Of a stretch of DNA of 16,364 nt, positions 1-6,910 are shown piece after piece. The stretch's first letter is position 1. Every line of letters starts with the position of its first letter. This DNA comes from Planctomycetota bacterium (GTDB taxonomy: Bacteria > Planctomycetota > UBA1135 > UBA2386), in assembly GCA_023433825.1 (NCBI GenBank), contig JAEYTU010000243.1, forward strand, positions 1 through 16,364, in the 5' to 3' direction. Position numbers and translations under genes: made by a program. Under the pieces are notes generated by a model. The model was not told the DNA's origin and ran no database searches. It was given only the letters and a program-made list of their open reading frames with translations.

Positions 1-2
1 AC

Positions 3-320
3 TCCCAACCGACGCGACGACTCGAGGTCGTGCACGCAGCCAGCGGGTCGCGGGCACGCACATTCGCCTACGGTGCGGCGCCCGGTGCGGCGCCGGAGTG
101 GGCGATCAATGGCTTCTTCCAGTTCGAATACAACGTCCGCAACGCGATCGTCCTCGGCTGGGTCGGTGCCGGCGGACTCGGGGAGAAGTCATCGGAGCAC
201 TTCCAGTTCTTCCGCTTCGAGCAAGCCGGCACGTACCTGCTCGTCATGATCCTGCTCGCGATGCTGCTCGACCGGCTGTCGCGCGGGCTCGGGCTCGCGC
301 GGACGCGGCTCGATCGGTGA
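3..320 (+). CDS. phnE: Phosphonate/phosphite-type ABC transporter permease (PhnE-like), C-terminal part
   Basis: Partial gene; the 5' part lies outside the window and the frame is open from base 3. The visible 105 residues are the C-terminal end of a binding-protein-dependent transport permease. The stretch FEYNVRNAIVLGWVGAGGLG matches the conserved segment of PhnE-type permeases (usually NVRxAxxLGxVGAGGIG). A final hydrophobic helix (YLLVMILLAMLLDRL) and a short basic tail ending at TGA 318-320 follow, as in this family. The protein would sit in the inner membrane and pair with a PhnC ATPase and PhnD binding protein, presumably encoded to the left. Substrate (phosphonate, phosphite or a relative) cannot be told from this fragment. 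ATG 30 is internal and is not a real start. Confidence 0.8.
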   Translation, partial: SQPTRRLEVVHAASGSRARTFAYGAAPGAAPEWAINGFFQFEYNVRNAIVLGWVGAGGLGEKSSEHFQFFRFEQAGTYLLVMILLAMLLDRLSRGLGLARTRLDR

Positions 321-322
321 GC

Positions 323-344
323 CGCGCGACCACGCCGTCGCGCG
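323..344. terminator. GC-rich hairpin between convergent genes
   Basis: A perfect 7-bp inverted repeat, CGCGCGA (323-329) and TCGCGCG (338-344), with an 8-nt loop, fills most of the 36-bp gap between the stop of the phnE-like gene and the stop of the convergent prepilin-like gene. Position suggests a bidirectional terminator. There is no T-tract on either side, so it is not a canonical intrinsic terminator, and short CG-rich palindromes can arise by chance in DNA of this composition. Confidence 0.35.
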
Positions 345-356
345 ACCTCGCGCCGA

Positions 357-1037
357 TCACTGCACCGGCAGCCAACGAAACCCGTCCGCGCCGAGCGCCG
401 ACGTCGCAACGGCTTCGCGGTCGATCCGCGTCGCCGCACCGCCCACCAGCGCGCACCCGGCCGGCGGCACCGAGCCACGACCCGAGTACGGCGCATCCTT
501 GCTCTGGACGATCTCGCCGCGCTGGTTGACGAAGAACGTCGCCGACCCGGTCGCGTCACGCGTCGTCGGCCACGCGACGCACGTCCAGTAGTCCCGCGCG
601 AGCGTCGCGTCGATGTTCGGCAGGTTGGCCGGCGTCGTCGCGAGGCCGACCCCCGCCGCATCGGGCAGGTACAGCGCGAAGTGGAACCCGGTGCGTTGCA
701 GGAACCCCTGCGCATCGAGCACACCGAGCGGCGACGACAGCATCGCCGGGATCAGCGGCGCGGCACCGCTGCGCAACCCGCTGACGCCGGCCAGTTCCGG
801 CAACGTGCCGTACTCGGTCGAGCCGTCACGATCGGCGTCGAGCGCCGTCGACGTCTTGAACTGCATCTGCGCGTTCGCGATCGCACGCAGCGTCGCGACG
901 GCCGCACGTTCGTTCGCCGTCGCCCGCCGACTCAGCAGACTGGGCACCGCGATGCTGGCGACGATCGACATGACGCCGCACGTGACCAGCATCTCGACCA
1001 GCGTGAAACCCGCGCGCTTCGAAGAACCTCGTTCCAT
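357..1037 (-). CDS. Type IV prepilin / type II secretion pseudopilin-like protein
   Basis: A 226-residue protein with a class III (prepilin) signal. A short basic leader MERGSSKRAG is followed by FTLVEMLVTCGVMSIVASIAV, with predicted PilD cleavage between G10 and F11 and the conserved Glu at mature position 5. The hydrophobic helix continues to about residue 30, then a helical spine (SRRATANERAAVATLRAIANAQMQF) and a globular domain. The domain has the pattern DYWTCVAWPTT...FFVNQRGEI, seen in prepilin-type proteins of large-genome environmental bacteria. Two Cys in the globular part (WTCVAW and AGCALVGG) could form a disulfide. An AGGAGG ribosome binding site lies just upstream of the ATG, which fixes the start. 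No other pilus gene is visible nearby, so it may be a stray pseudopilin. Its pilus or secretion role is inferred from the N-terminus alone. Confidence 0.75.
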   Translation of the reverse strand: MERGSSKRAGFTLVEMLVTCGVMSIVASIAVPSLLSRRATANERAAVATLRAIANAQMQFKTSTALDADRDGSTEYGTLPELAGVSGLRSGAAPLIPAMLSSPLGVLDAQGFLQRTGFHFALYLPDAAGVGLATTPANLPNIDATLARDYWTCVAWPTTRDATGSATFFVNQRGEIVQSKDAPYSGRGSVPPAGCALVGGAATRIDREAVATSALGADGFRWLPVQ

Positions 1038-1122
1038 CTCGCTCCTCCTGTTCCGGTCTCCCTGTCCAGGCTTTCGACAGTCGAGCGAACGGATCCTGGG
1101 CGACGGGCTTCGCGGCGGCGAC

Positions 1123-1152
1123 GGCGTCGAGCGGATCCCGCTCCGAGACGCC
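1123..1152 (-). terminator. Strong stem-loop 2 bp after apbE, end of the nqr operon
   Basis: Read on the minus strand, this is GGCGTC, a 3-nt bulge, GAGCG, a 5-nt loop, CGCTC, GACGCC: 11 paired bases in two stacked stems. It starts immediately downstream of the apbE stop (1155-1157). The position suits transcript termination or 3'-end protection of the nqr mRNA. No T-run follows, so an intrinsic terminator is not proven. Confidence 0.4.
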
Positions 1153-1154
1153 CT

Positions 1155-2198
1155 TCAGTCGGGACCAACCGACCAGCGGAATCGGCGCACGACGACGTCC
1201 GCCGCCGCGTCGGCGCGCAGCAGGAACATCGCCCCGAGCTTCGCGTCGTCGAAGCGAGCCAGCACGGCCTCGGCCCCGTCCGGACCGACGACCATCAGCG
1301 TCGTCGCGAGCGCGTCGGCGAGTGCACAGGTCGACGCCGTGACCGTCACGCTGACGACGTCGTTCTGAGCGTTCGCTCCGGTGCGCGGGTCGAGGACGTG
1401 ATGGCGACGGGCACCCCCGGACTCGGCGAAGCGCCGGTAGTTGCCGCTCGTCGCCAGCGCGGCGTCCCGCAGCGCGACGATCTCCTGGACGACGGTCGGT
1501 CCGGGTGCACCCGCACGGTCCGGCGCTTCGATGCCGATCCGCCACGGTTGACCGTCGGGCTTGACGCCGAAACAACGCACCTCGCCACCGATCTCGACCA
1601 TCGCGGCGACGCAGCCGAGTTCGCCGAGTCGTGCGACGACGCGGTCGACGGTCACGCCGGGGACGAACGCGTTCAGGTCGATCGTCATCCGCGGGTCGGA
1701 TTTCGCGAGATGTCGGTCGTCGACGACGCGCAGCTTCTGGTGACCGACCAACTCACGCGCCGCGGCAATCCCGGCCGGATCGGGATCGCGCACCGGTGTC
1801 GGCCCGAAGCCGAGGGCGGAGACCAGCGGGAACACCGTCGGATCGAACGCGCCGTCGCTCCGCATCGCGATGTCGAGCGCGTCGCGCACGACGGCGACGA
1901 ACGCGGCCCCGACGTCGAACGGCTCGGTCGACGCATGCGCGTTGAACCGCGCGATCGTCGCGTCGTCACGCCAGTGGCTGTACGCCCGGTCGAACGTCGC
2001 GAACTCGGCCTCGACGTTCGTGCGGACTTCGTCGACGCGGCGCGGCCCGACATAGGAGACGCGATACGTCGTGCCCTGTGTGCGGCCGGTGACCGTCTGC
2101 ACGGTCGGCGCCGTCGCCGCGCCGGCGCCGCACGCGCAGAGCACTGCGAGCGCCGCGCCGGCCGCGCATGCGGCGAACACCGCCGCTCGCGGAGGCAT
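1155..2198 (-). CDS. apbE: FAD:protein FMN transferase (ApbE), flavinylates NqrB/NqrC
   Basis: A 347-residue protein. It opens with a signal sequence (hydrophobic residues 7-23, ending LCACG, a loose lipobox with Cys23), so it is probably a periplasmic lipoprotein or exported. ApbE landmarks in order: FATFDRAYSHW (67-77), SDGAFDPTVFPLV (114-126), TIDLNAF (172-178), VEIGGEVRCFG (201-211), ATSGNYR (249-255), HHVLDPRTG (267-274) and CALADALATTL (291-301), the last two holding the Mg-binding Asp/Thr region. ApbE transfers FMN from FAD to Thr of Na+-NQR subunits. Being last in the nqr operon with TGATG overlap (1 bp) onto the nqrF stop fits that job. Oddity: the usual A-K/Q-G after the DLxA segment reads V-P-G here (179-181). 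The start is the ATG at 2198; the open frame upstream is only nqrF antiframe. Confidence 0.93.
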   Translation of the reverse strand: MPPRAAVFAACAAGAALAVLCACGAGAATAPTVQTVTGRTQGTTYRVSYVGPRRVDEVRTNVEAEFATFDRAYSHWRDDATIARFNAHASTEPFDVGAAFVAVVRDALDIAMRSDGAFDPTVFPLVSALGFGPTPVRDPDPAGIAAARELVGHQKLRVVDDRHLAKSDPRMTIDLNAFVPGVTVDRVVARLGELGCVAAMVEIGGEVRCFGVKPDGQPWRIGIEAPDRAGAPGPTVVQEIVALRDAALATSGNYRRFAESGGARRHHVLDPRTGANAQNDVVSVTVTASTCALADALATTLMVVGPDGAEAVLARFDDAKLGAMFLLRADAAADVVVRRFRWSVGPD

Positions 2199-3436
2199 CA
2201 GCTGCCGAAGTCGTCGAACGCGATCTGATCCTGCTCGACGCCGAGGTCGCCGAGCATCTTCTGCACGGCGCTCAACATCATCGGCGGACCGCAGAGGTAG
2301 AACTCGATCTGGTCGACGTTCTTGTGGTTCTTCAGGTAGTGGTCGTGCACGACCTGATGGATGAAGCCCTTGAAGCCCGTCCAATTGTCCTCGGGCAGCG
2401 GCTCCGACAGCGCGACGTGGTACTTGAAGTTCGGGAACTCGCGCTCGATGGCCTCGAAGTCCTCGGTGTAGAACATCTCGCGCTTGCTGCGCGCGCCGTA
2501 CCAGTAGCTGACCTTGCGGCCGGTCTTCAGCGTGTGGAACAGGTGGAAGATGTGACTCCGCAGCGGTGCCATGCCTGCGCCACCGCCGATGTAGATCATC
2601 TCGTTCTGCGTGTCCTTGATGTGGAACTCGCCGTACGGCCCCGAGATCGTGATCTTGTCGCCCGGCTTCAAGCTGAACACGTAGCTCGAGCACACGCCGG
2701 GGTTGATGCCGGTCGTCCGCGGCGGCGGCGTCGCGATCCGGATGTTCAGCATGATCCGGTTGCCTTCGGCCGGATGGTTCGCCATCGAGTACGCGCGGAA
2801 CACCGGCTCCGGGTTGTTCGTGACGAGGTCGAACAGCTTGAACTTCTCCCAGTCGCCGCGGAACTCGGGCTCGATCGCGAAGTCGGAGAACTTGATGCCC
2901 TTGTAGGCGGGCACGTCGATCTGGATGTAGCCGCCGGACTCGAAGTTCAGCACCTCGCCGGGCGGCAGGTTGACGACCAGCTCCTTGATGAACGTCGCGA
3001 CGTTGCGATTGCTGGCGACCGTGCATTCCCACTTGCGGATCGCGAAGACCTCGTCGGGAACCTTGATGACCATGTCCTGGCGGACCTTGACCTGGCACGC
3101 CAGCCGCCAGTTCTCCTTCGCTTCGCTGCGGCTGATGTGCGTCAGCTCGGTCGGCAGGATGTCGCCACCGCCGGACATCACTTGGCACTTGCACATCGCG
3201 CACGTACCGCCGCCGCCGCACGCCGAGGGCAGGAACACCCCTGCGCCCGACAGCTTCGACAGCAGCGTTCCGCCGGCTTCGACCTCCGGTGACTTCTCGG
3301 CGTCGCCGTTGATCAGGATCTTGACCTTGCCTTTGTTGACGAGCTTGCTCTCGGCAAACATCAGCACCGCCACCAGCAGGACGATGACGATCGTCAGCGC
3401 AACGACGCCGACCAGGATCGCTCCGAACGTCTCCAT
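2198..3436 (-). CDS. nqrF: Na+-translocating NADH:quinone reductase subunit F (NADH dehydrogenase subunit)
   Basis: A 412-residue NADH-oxidising entry subunit, close to the family's usual length (about 408). One N-terminal membrane helix (5-26) anchors a cytoplasmic protein. It has a plant-type 2Fe-2S ferredoxin domain with ligands Cys73, Cys79, Cys82 and Cys114 (C-x5-C-x2-C...C). A ferredoxin-reductase FAD domain follows, with R214-AYSMAN binding FAD. The NADH domain has GGGAGMAPLR (284-293) and, near the C-terminus, YLCGPPMM with the NAD-binding Cys. The last residues DDFGS are typical of NqrF. Electrons pass FAD to 2Fe-2S, then to the NqrD/E iron. The start at ATG 3436 is fixed by a GAGGAAAC ribosome site upstream and by the natural N-terminus. 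nqrE ends 32 bp upstream and apbE overlaps its stop by one base. Confidence 0.97.
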   Translation of the reverse strand: METFGAILVGVVALTIVIVLLVAVLMFAESKLVNKGKVKILINGDAEKSPEVEAGGTLLSKLSGAGVFLPSACGGGGTCAMCKCQVMSGGGDILPTELTHISRSEAKENWRLACQVKVRQDMVIKVPDEVFAIRKWECTVASNRNVATFIKELVVNLPPGEVLNFESGGYIQIDVPAYKGIKFSDFAIEPEFRGDWEKFKLFDLVTNNPEPVFRAYSMANHPAEGNRIMLNIRIATPPPRTTGINPGVCSSYVFSLKPGDKITISGPYGEFHIKDTQNEMIYIGGGAGMAPLRSHIFHLFHTLKTGRKVSYWYGARSKREMFYTEDFEAIEREFPNFKYHVALSEPLPEDNWTGFKGFIHQVVHDHYLKNHKNVDQIEFYLCGPPMMLSAVQKMLGDLGVEQDQIAFDDFGS

Positions 3437-3468
3437 TTCGTTTCCTCGAGTAGGTCCCGGGCGGCCGC

Positions 3469-4152
3469 TCAGCCGATCGGGATGCCGGAGAAGGTCATGA
3501 ACGCCATCGCGATCAGACCGGTGACGATGAACGTGATGCCGAGCCCGCGCAGCGGCGCCGGCACGTGTGCGACACGCAGCTTCTGACGGATCGCGGCCAT
3601 GCTGATGATCGCGAGCGCCCAGCCGGCGCCAGATCCGAAGCCGAACGTCACAGCCTGCGGGAACGTGTAGTCGCGTTCGACCATGAACAGCGAGCCGCCG
3701 AGGATCGCGCAGTTGACGGCGATCAGCGGCAGGAAGATGCCGAGCGCCGCGTAGAGCGTCGGGCTGAACTTGTCGATCGTCATCTCGACGATCTGCACGA
3801 GCGCGGCGATGACGGCGATGTACGTCAGGAATCCGAGGTAGCTGAGATCGGTCGTCGCCAACGCCTCGATCCCGGTCCAGGCGAGCGCGCCTTCGCGCAG
3901 CACGCCGTTGTAGAGGAACCAGTTGACCGGAACCGTGATCGTCTGCACGAAGACGACGGCGATCCCGAGGCCGATCGCCGTGTCGACGCGCTTGCTGACG
4001 GCGAGGTACGAGCACATCCCGAGGAAGAACGCGAGCAGGATGTTCTCGACGAAGATCGCGCCGAGCAGCAAGCCGAGCAGGCTGCCGAGGCTGTTCGGAT
4101 CGGCTGCGCCGAGCGTCGCGATGCCGGTGAGGGCAGGAATTGATGCGGTCAT
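3469..4152 (-). CDS. nqrE: Na+-NQR subunit E, integral membrane
   Basis: A 227-residue polytopic membrane protein, about 25-30 residues longer than typical NqrE (about 198-202) because of an extended N-terminus (MTASIPALTG...) and a slightly longer loop around residues 93-104. Core NqrE signatures: AIFVENILLAFFLGMCSYLAVSKR, LPLIAVNCAILGG and a C-terminus ending RGLGITFIVTGLIAMAFMTFSGIPIG. Cys47 and Cys148 occupy the positions of the two NqrE ligands (Cys26 and Cys120 in Vibrio) of the Fe site shared with NqrD. The start ATG at 4152 overlaps the nqrD stop in TGATG, indicating translational coupling of the paralogous pair. The presence of nqrA and nqrF distinguishes this from RnfA. Confidence 0.96.
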   Translation of the reverse strand: MTASIPALTGIATLGAADPNSLGSLLGLLLGAIFVENILLAFFLGMCSYLAVSKRVDTAIGLGIAVVFVQTITVPVNWFLYNGVLREGALAWTGIEALATTDLSYLGFLTYIAVIAALVQIVEMTIDKFSPTLYAALGIFLPLIAVNCAILGGSLFMVERDYTFPQAVTFGFGSGAGWALAIISMAAIRQKLRVAHVPAPLRGLGITFIVTGLIAMAFMTFSGIPIG

Positions 4153-4814
4153 CAGTGCTTCTCCGCGTAGCCCGAGATCGAGCGCTGCACCCAGACGATG
4201 ATGCCGAGCAGGATGAACGCGCCGGGCGCGAGCACCATCAGCCCGTTGTTGACGAACCCCGCCTCGTACCACGACTGCGGGATCACTTGGACGTTCAGCA
4301 ACTTGCCGGAACCGAAGATCTCACGGAACACCGCGACGACGATCAGGATCCACGCGTAGCCGAGCGCGTTGCCGAGACCGTCGAGGAAGCTGCGCCACGG
4401 TGGGTTCGCCATCGCGAACGCCTCGGCGCGCCCCATCACGATGCAGTTCGTGATGATCAGTCCGACGAAGACCGACATCTGCTTGCTGACGTCGAACAGA
4501 TACGCCTTCAGCACGTTGTCCAGCACGATCACGAGGCTCGCGATGACAGTCAGCTGAACGACGATGCGAATCTTGTTCGGGATGTAGTGACGCAGCAGCG
4601 AGATCACGGTGTTGCTGAGGCACACGACCGTGATCACGCCGACGCACATGACGAGCGCCGTGTCCAGCTTCGTCGTCACGGCCAGCGCCGAACAGATCCC
4701 GAGGATCTGCAGCGCGATCGGATTGTTGTCCCACAGTGGGTCGACCAGGATCTTCCGCTCGTTCTTGCCGAACAGCGGCGTCGCCGTCTTCGGTGCGTCG
4801 ACAGTCGTCGTCAT
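4152..4814 (-). CDS. nqrD: Na+-NQR subunit D, integral membrane
   Basis: A 220-residue six-helix membrane protein of usual length. The sequence NPIALQILGICSALAVTTKL (residues 31-50) is the NqrD hallmark. Cys41 and Cys124 (ITNCIVMGRAEAFAM) correspond to the two NqrD ligands of the intramembrane Fe centre that relays electrons from NqrF to the FMN of NqrC. The start ATG 4814 has a GAGGA ribosome site about 10 bases upstream. It is separated by 34 bp from nqrC and overlaps nqrE by one base. All four predicted Fe ligands (two here, two in NqrE) are intact, which fits an active pump and explains a need for the NqrM factor encoded at the head of the block. Confidence 0.97.
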   Translation of the reverse strand: MTTTVDAPKTATPLFGKNERKILVDPLWDNNPIALQILGICSALAVTTKLDTALVMCVGVITVVCLSNTVISLLRHYIPNKIRIVVQLTVIASLVIVLDNVLKAYLFDVSKQMSVFVGLIITNCIVMGRAEAFAMANPPWRSFLDGLGNALGYAWILIVVAVFREIFGSGKLLNVQVIPQSWYEAGFVNNGLMVLAPGAFILLGIIVWVQRSISGYAEKH

Positions 4815-4848
4815 CTCGGGTTCCTCGATCTCGATCCGGTTGGCGGGG

Positions 4849-5622
4849 TCAGTTCCGACGCGCCCAGGTTTCCTTGAAGTACGGCGCGTACCACTGAAGG
4901 TCCGCCTGCACGAAACGCGTGACGCCGTTGCTCGTGATCGTCGCGCCGGCGAGGCCGTCGACGTAGTGGAGCTTCTCGTTTGCGTTCTCGGGGTTCACGG
5001 TCCCCTTCTTGACGACCACGCTGACGAGCTTCGGCTCCCCGGCCGCGTCGGCGAGGATCTGCTTGTCGGCCCACTGCGCGGTCCAGTTCGGGTTGTCGAC
5101 CTCGCCACCGAGGCCCGGCGTCTCGCCGTGCTTGTAGAACGTGATCCCCTTGACCGTGTTCGCGTCCGGTCCGAGCGCCAGGTACCCATAGAGCGTGCTC
5201 CACAGACCCTTGCCGCTGATCGGAAGCACGTAGGCGAGGACGCCGCCGGACTCGTCCTTCGCGACGTAGATCAATCGCACGCGCCGCTTCTCGGCTGCAT
5301 CGCGCAGCTTGGCGTGCTCGTCGGGAGTGATCTTGCTCGCGACGACGCGCTCCGGCGCCGTCGTGACCTCGCCACCTTGGCCTTCGACGACGACGGCCGT
5401 GACGCGATCCTTGTAGAGCTGCTCGAGCTTCGGACGCGTCGTCGTCGTGTCGGCCGGGTCGTAGAGCCCCGCGGCCTTCAGCACGTTGCGCTGCCGGTCG
5501 AACTCGGCGTTCGCTTCCTGACGCGGACGCAGCACGTTGTAGGCCATCGCCAACGCAGCGCTGCAGACCACGCAGATGATCAGCGCGAACTTGATGACGT
5601 AGGCGTTGCTGTTCTTATCCAA
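4849..5622 (-). CDS. nqrC: Na+-NQR subunit C, covalently flavinylated
   Basis: A 257-residue protein with one N-terminal membrane helix (about 9-30) and a large periplasmic FMN-binding domain. KGLWSTLYGYLAL and FYKHGETPGLGGEV are standard NqrC/RnfG motifs. The flavinylation segment is DGLAGATITSNGV (222-234), in which Thr228 would carry FMN through a phosphoester bond made by ApbE. Compared with the usual D-x-x-(S/T)-G-A-T, the fourth position is Ala225, a deviation worth noting. The start overlaps the end of nqrB by 8 bp, so translation is probably coupled. NqrC passes electrons from the NqrD/E iron to the FMN of NqrB. Confidence 0.96.
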   Translation of the reverse strand: MDKNSNAYVIKFALIICVVCSAALAMAYNVLRPRQEANAEFDRQRNVLKAAGLYDPADTTTTRPKLEQLYKDRVTAVVVEGQGGEVTTAPERVVASKITPDEHAKLRDAAEKRRVRLIYVAKDESGGVLAYVLPISGKGLWSTLYGYLALGPDANTVKGITFYKHGETPGLGGEVDNPNWTAQWADKQILADAAGEPKLVSVVVKKGTVNPENANEKLHYVDGLAGATITSNGVTRFVQADLQWYAPYFKETWARRN

Positions 5623-6904
5623 GGCGCACCTTCCTCCGCTTCATGCTCGACGCGACGACGAAGTGATCGATCGTCGGCGCGAACGCGTTCAACAGCAGCA
5701 CGGACAACATCGCGCCCTCCGGGTATGCCGGGTTGATCGCCCGCACGAGGACCGTGACGACGCCGATCAGGATTCCGTAGATCCACCGCCCGCGGTGCGA
5801 GTCCGGGCTCGACACCGGATCGGTCGCCATGAACACGAGCGCGAACAGGAAGCCGCCCATGAACAGGTGCTCCCACCACGGCAGGCTCGGCATCCCGCTG
5901 AGATCGGACAGCGTCAGGTTGAACAGCAGCCCGGTCGCGAGCAGGCCGATCAATCCACCGAGCATCGTTCGCCACGACGCGACGCCGGTGATCAGCAGGT
6001 AGGCGGCGCCGAGCAGGATGCAGAGCTTGCTCGTCTCACCCACGCTCCCCGGGATCAGGCCGACGAACAGTTCCCACAGGTCGTAGCCGGCGGCAGCGAC
6101 GGCATCGCCGGCGTTCTGGATCGCCGGGTCGGCACCGGGCTTGTAGTTCGCCGCCGCGAGGAGCGGCGTCGCGCCGCTGTAGCCGTCGATCAGCGATGCC
6201 TTGCCGTTGCCAGCCACCCAGACCAGGTCACCCGAGATCTGCGCCGGATAGGCGAAGAACAGGAACGCGCGGCTCATCAACGCGACGTTGAAGATGTTCA
6301 TGCCGGTTCCGCCGAACACCTCCTTGACCAGGATGACCGAGAACGCGACCGACAGCGCGAGCTGCCAGAGCGGGATCGAGGCCGGCACGATCAGCGCGAT
6401 CAGGATGCCGGTCACGAGGTACCCCTCGCTGATCTCCTCCTTGCGGATGACGGCGAAGAACCCCTCGATCGTCAGACCGACGACGTAGCTGACGACCAGG
6501 ATCGGCAGCATCTTCGACAGCCCGAACAGGACGATGTCGAGGAACCCCGGCTGCGCGACGTTCGGCGCGTAGTCGGAGCCGAGCACGAGCGCCTGCATCC
6601 AGTTCGCGACGTACGCCGGTCCGGCGCCGTCGCCGGCCATCCGCGCGAGCGCGGCGAAGTGCTGGTAGCCGGTGTTGTAGATCGCGAACAGCAGACACGG
6701 GACCAGCGCGACGATCACCGTGAACATGACCCGCTTGAGGTCGATGTAGTCGCGGACGTGCGGTCCGCGCTTCTGCGTCTTCGTGTCCGGCGCGAACAGG
6801 AACGTCTCCTGCGCGTCGATCAGCGGCCAGACCTTGTGCAGCGGTGCGTCCGGCGCGTGGTAGAGCTTGCGGCCGCGCTCGACGAGGTTGCGTAGGAACT
6901 TCAT
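5615..6904 (-). CDS. nqrB: Na+-NQR subunit B, Na+-channel and covalently flavinylated subunit
   Basis: A 429-residue polytopic subunit, slightly longer than Vibrio NqrB. Family signatures include HVRDYIDLKRVM, EGYLVTGILIALIVPASIPLWQ, VFGGTGMNIFNVALMSRAFLFFAYP and the C-terminal AINPAYPEGAMLSVLLLNAFAPTIDHFVV. The flavinylation motif DGYSGAT (240-246) is canonical, with Thr246 as FMN acceptor. NqrB also holds riboflavin and the Na+ path and reduces ubiquinone or menaquinone together with NqrA. An insertion around residues 250-275 (AANYKPGADPAIQNAG) lies in the periplasmic region after the FMN site. The start ATG 6904 is 6 bp after the nqrA stop, with GGAAGG and GAGG as ribosome sites inside the nqrA end. 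Confidence 0.97.
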   Translation of the reverse strand: MKFLRNLVERGRKLYHAPDAPLHKVWPLIDAQETFLFAPDTKTQKRGPHVRDYIDLKRVMFTVIVALVPCLLFAIYNTGYQHFAALARMAGDGAGPAYVANWMQALVLGSDYAPNVAQPGFLDIVLFGLSKMLPILVVSYVVGLTIEGFFAVIRKEEISEGYLVTGILIALIVPASIPLWQLALSVAFSVILVKEVFGGTGMNIFNVALMSRAFLFFAYPAQISGDLVWVAGNGKASLIDGYSGATPLLAAANYKPGADPAIQNAGDAVAAAGYDLWELFVGLIPGSVGETSKLCILLGAAYLLITGVASWRTMLGGLIGLLATGLLFNLTLSDLSGMPSLPWWEHLFMGGFLFALVFMATDPVSSPDSHRGRWIYGILIGVVTVLVRAINPAYPEGAMLSVLLLNAFAPTIDHFVVASSMKRRKVRLG

Positions 6905-6910
6905 CTGGCC

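Noticed and set aside
2168..3292. Long plus-strand open frame opposite nqrF
   Set aside because: Antisense shadow of nqrF; its translation is low-complexity Val/Leu/Arg/Asp-rich with no domain, as expected from high-GC antisense frames.
3469..4152. Reading the nqrD/nqrE pair as RnfE/RnfA
   Set aside because: The operon has nqrA and the 2Fe-2S/FAD nqrF and lacks rnfB and rnfC, so it is NQR, not RNF.
4707..4712. CTGCAG sites in the window (for example here and at 7643, 5561, 12896 and 14602) as evidence for the restriction specificity
   Set aside because: Sites are not avoided, as expected if methylated, but presence alone does not show the recognition sequence; it is not determinable by eye.
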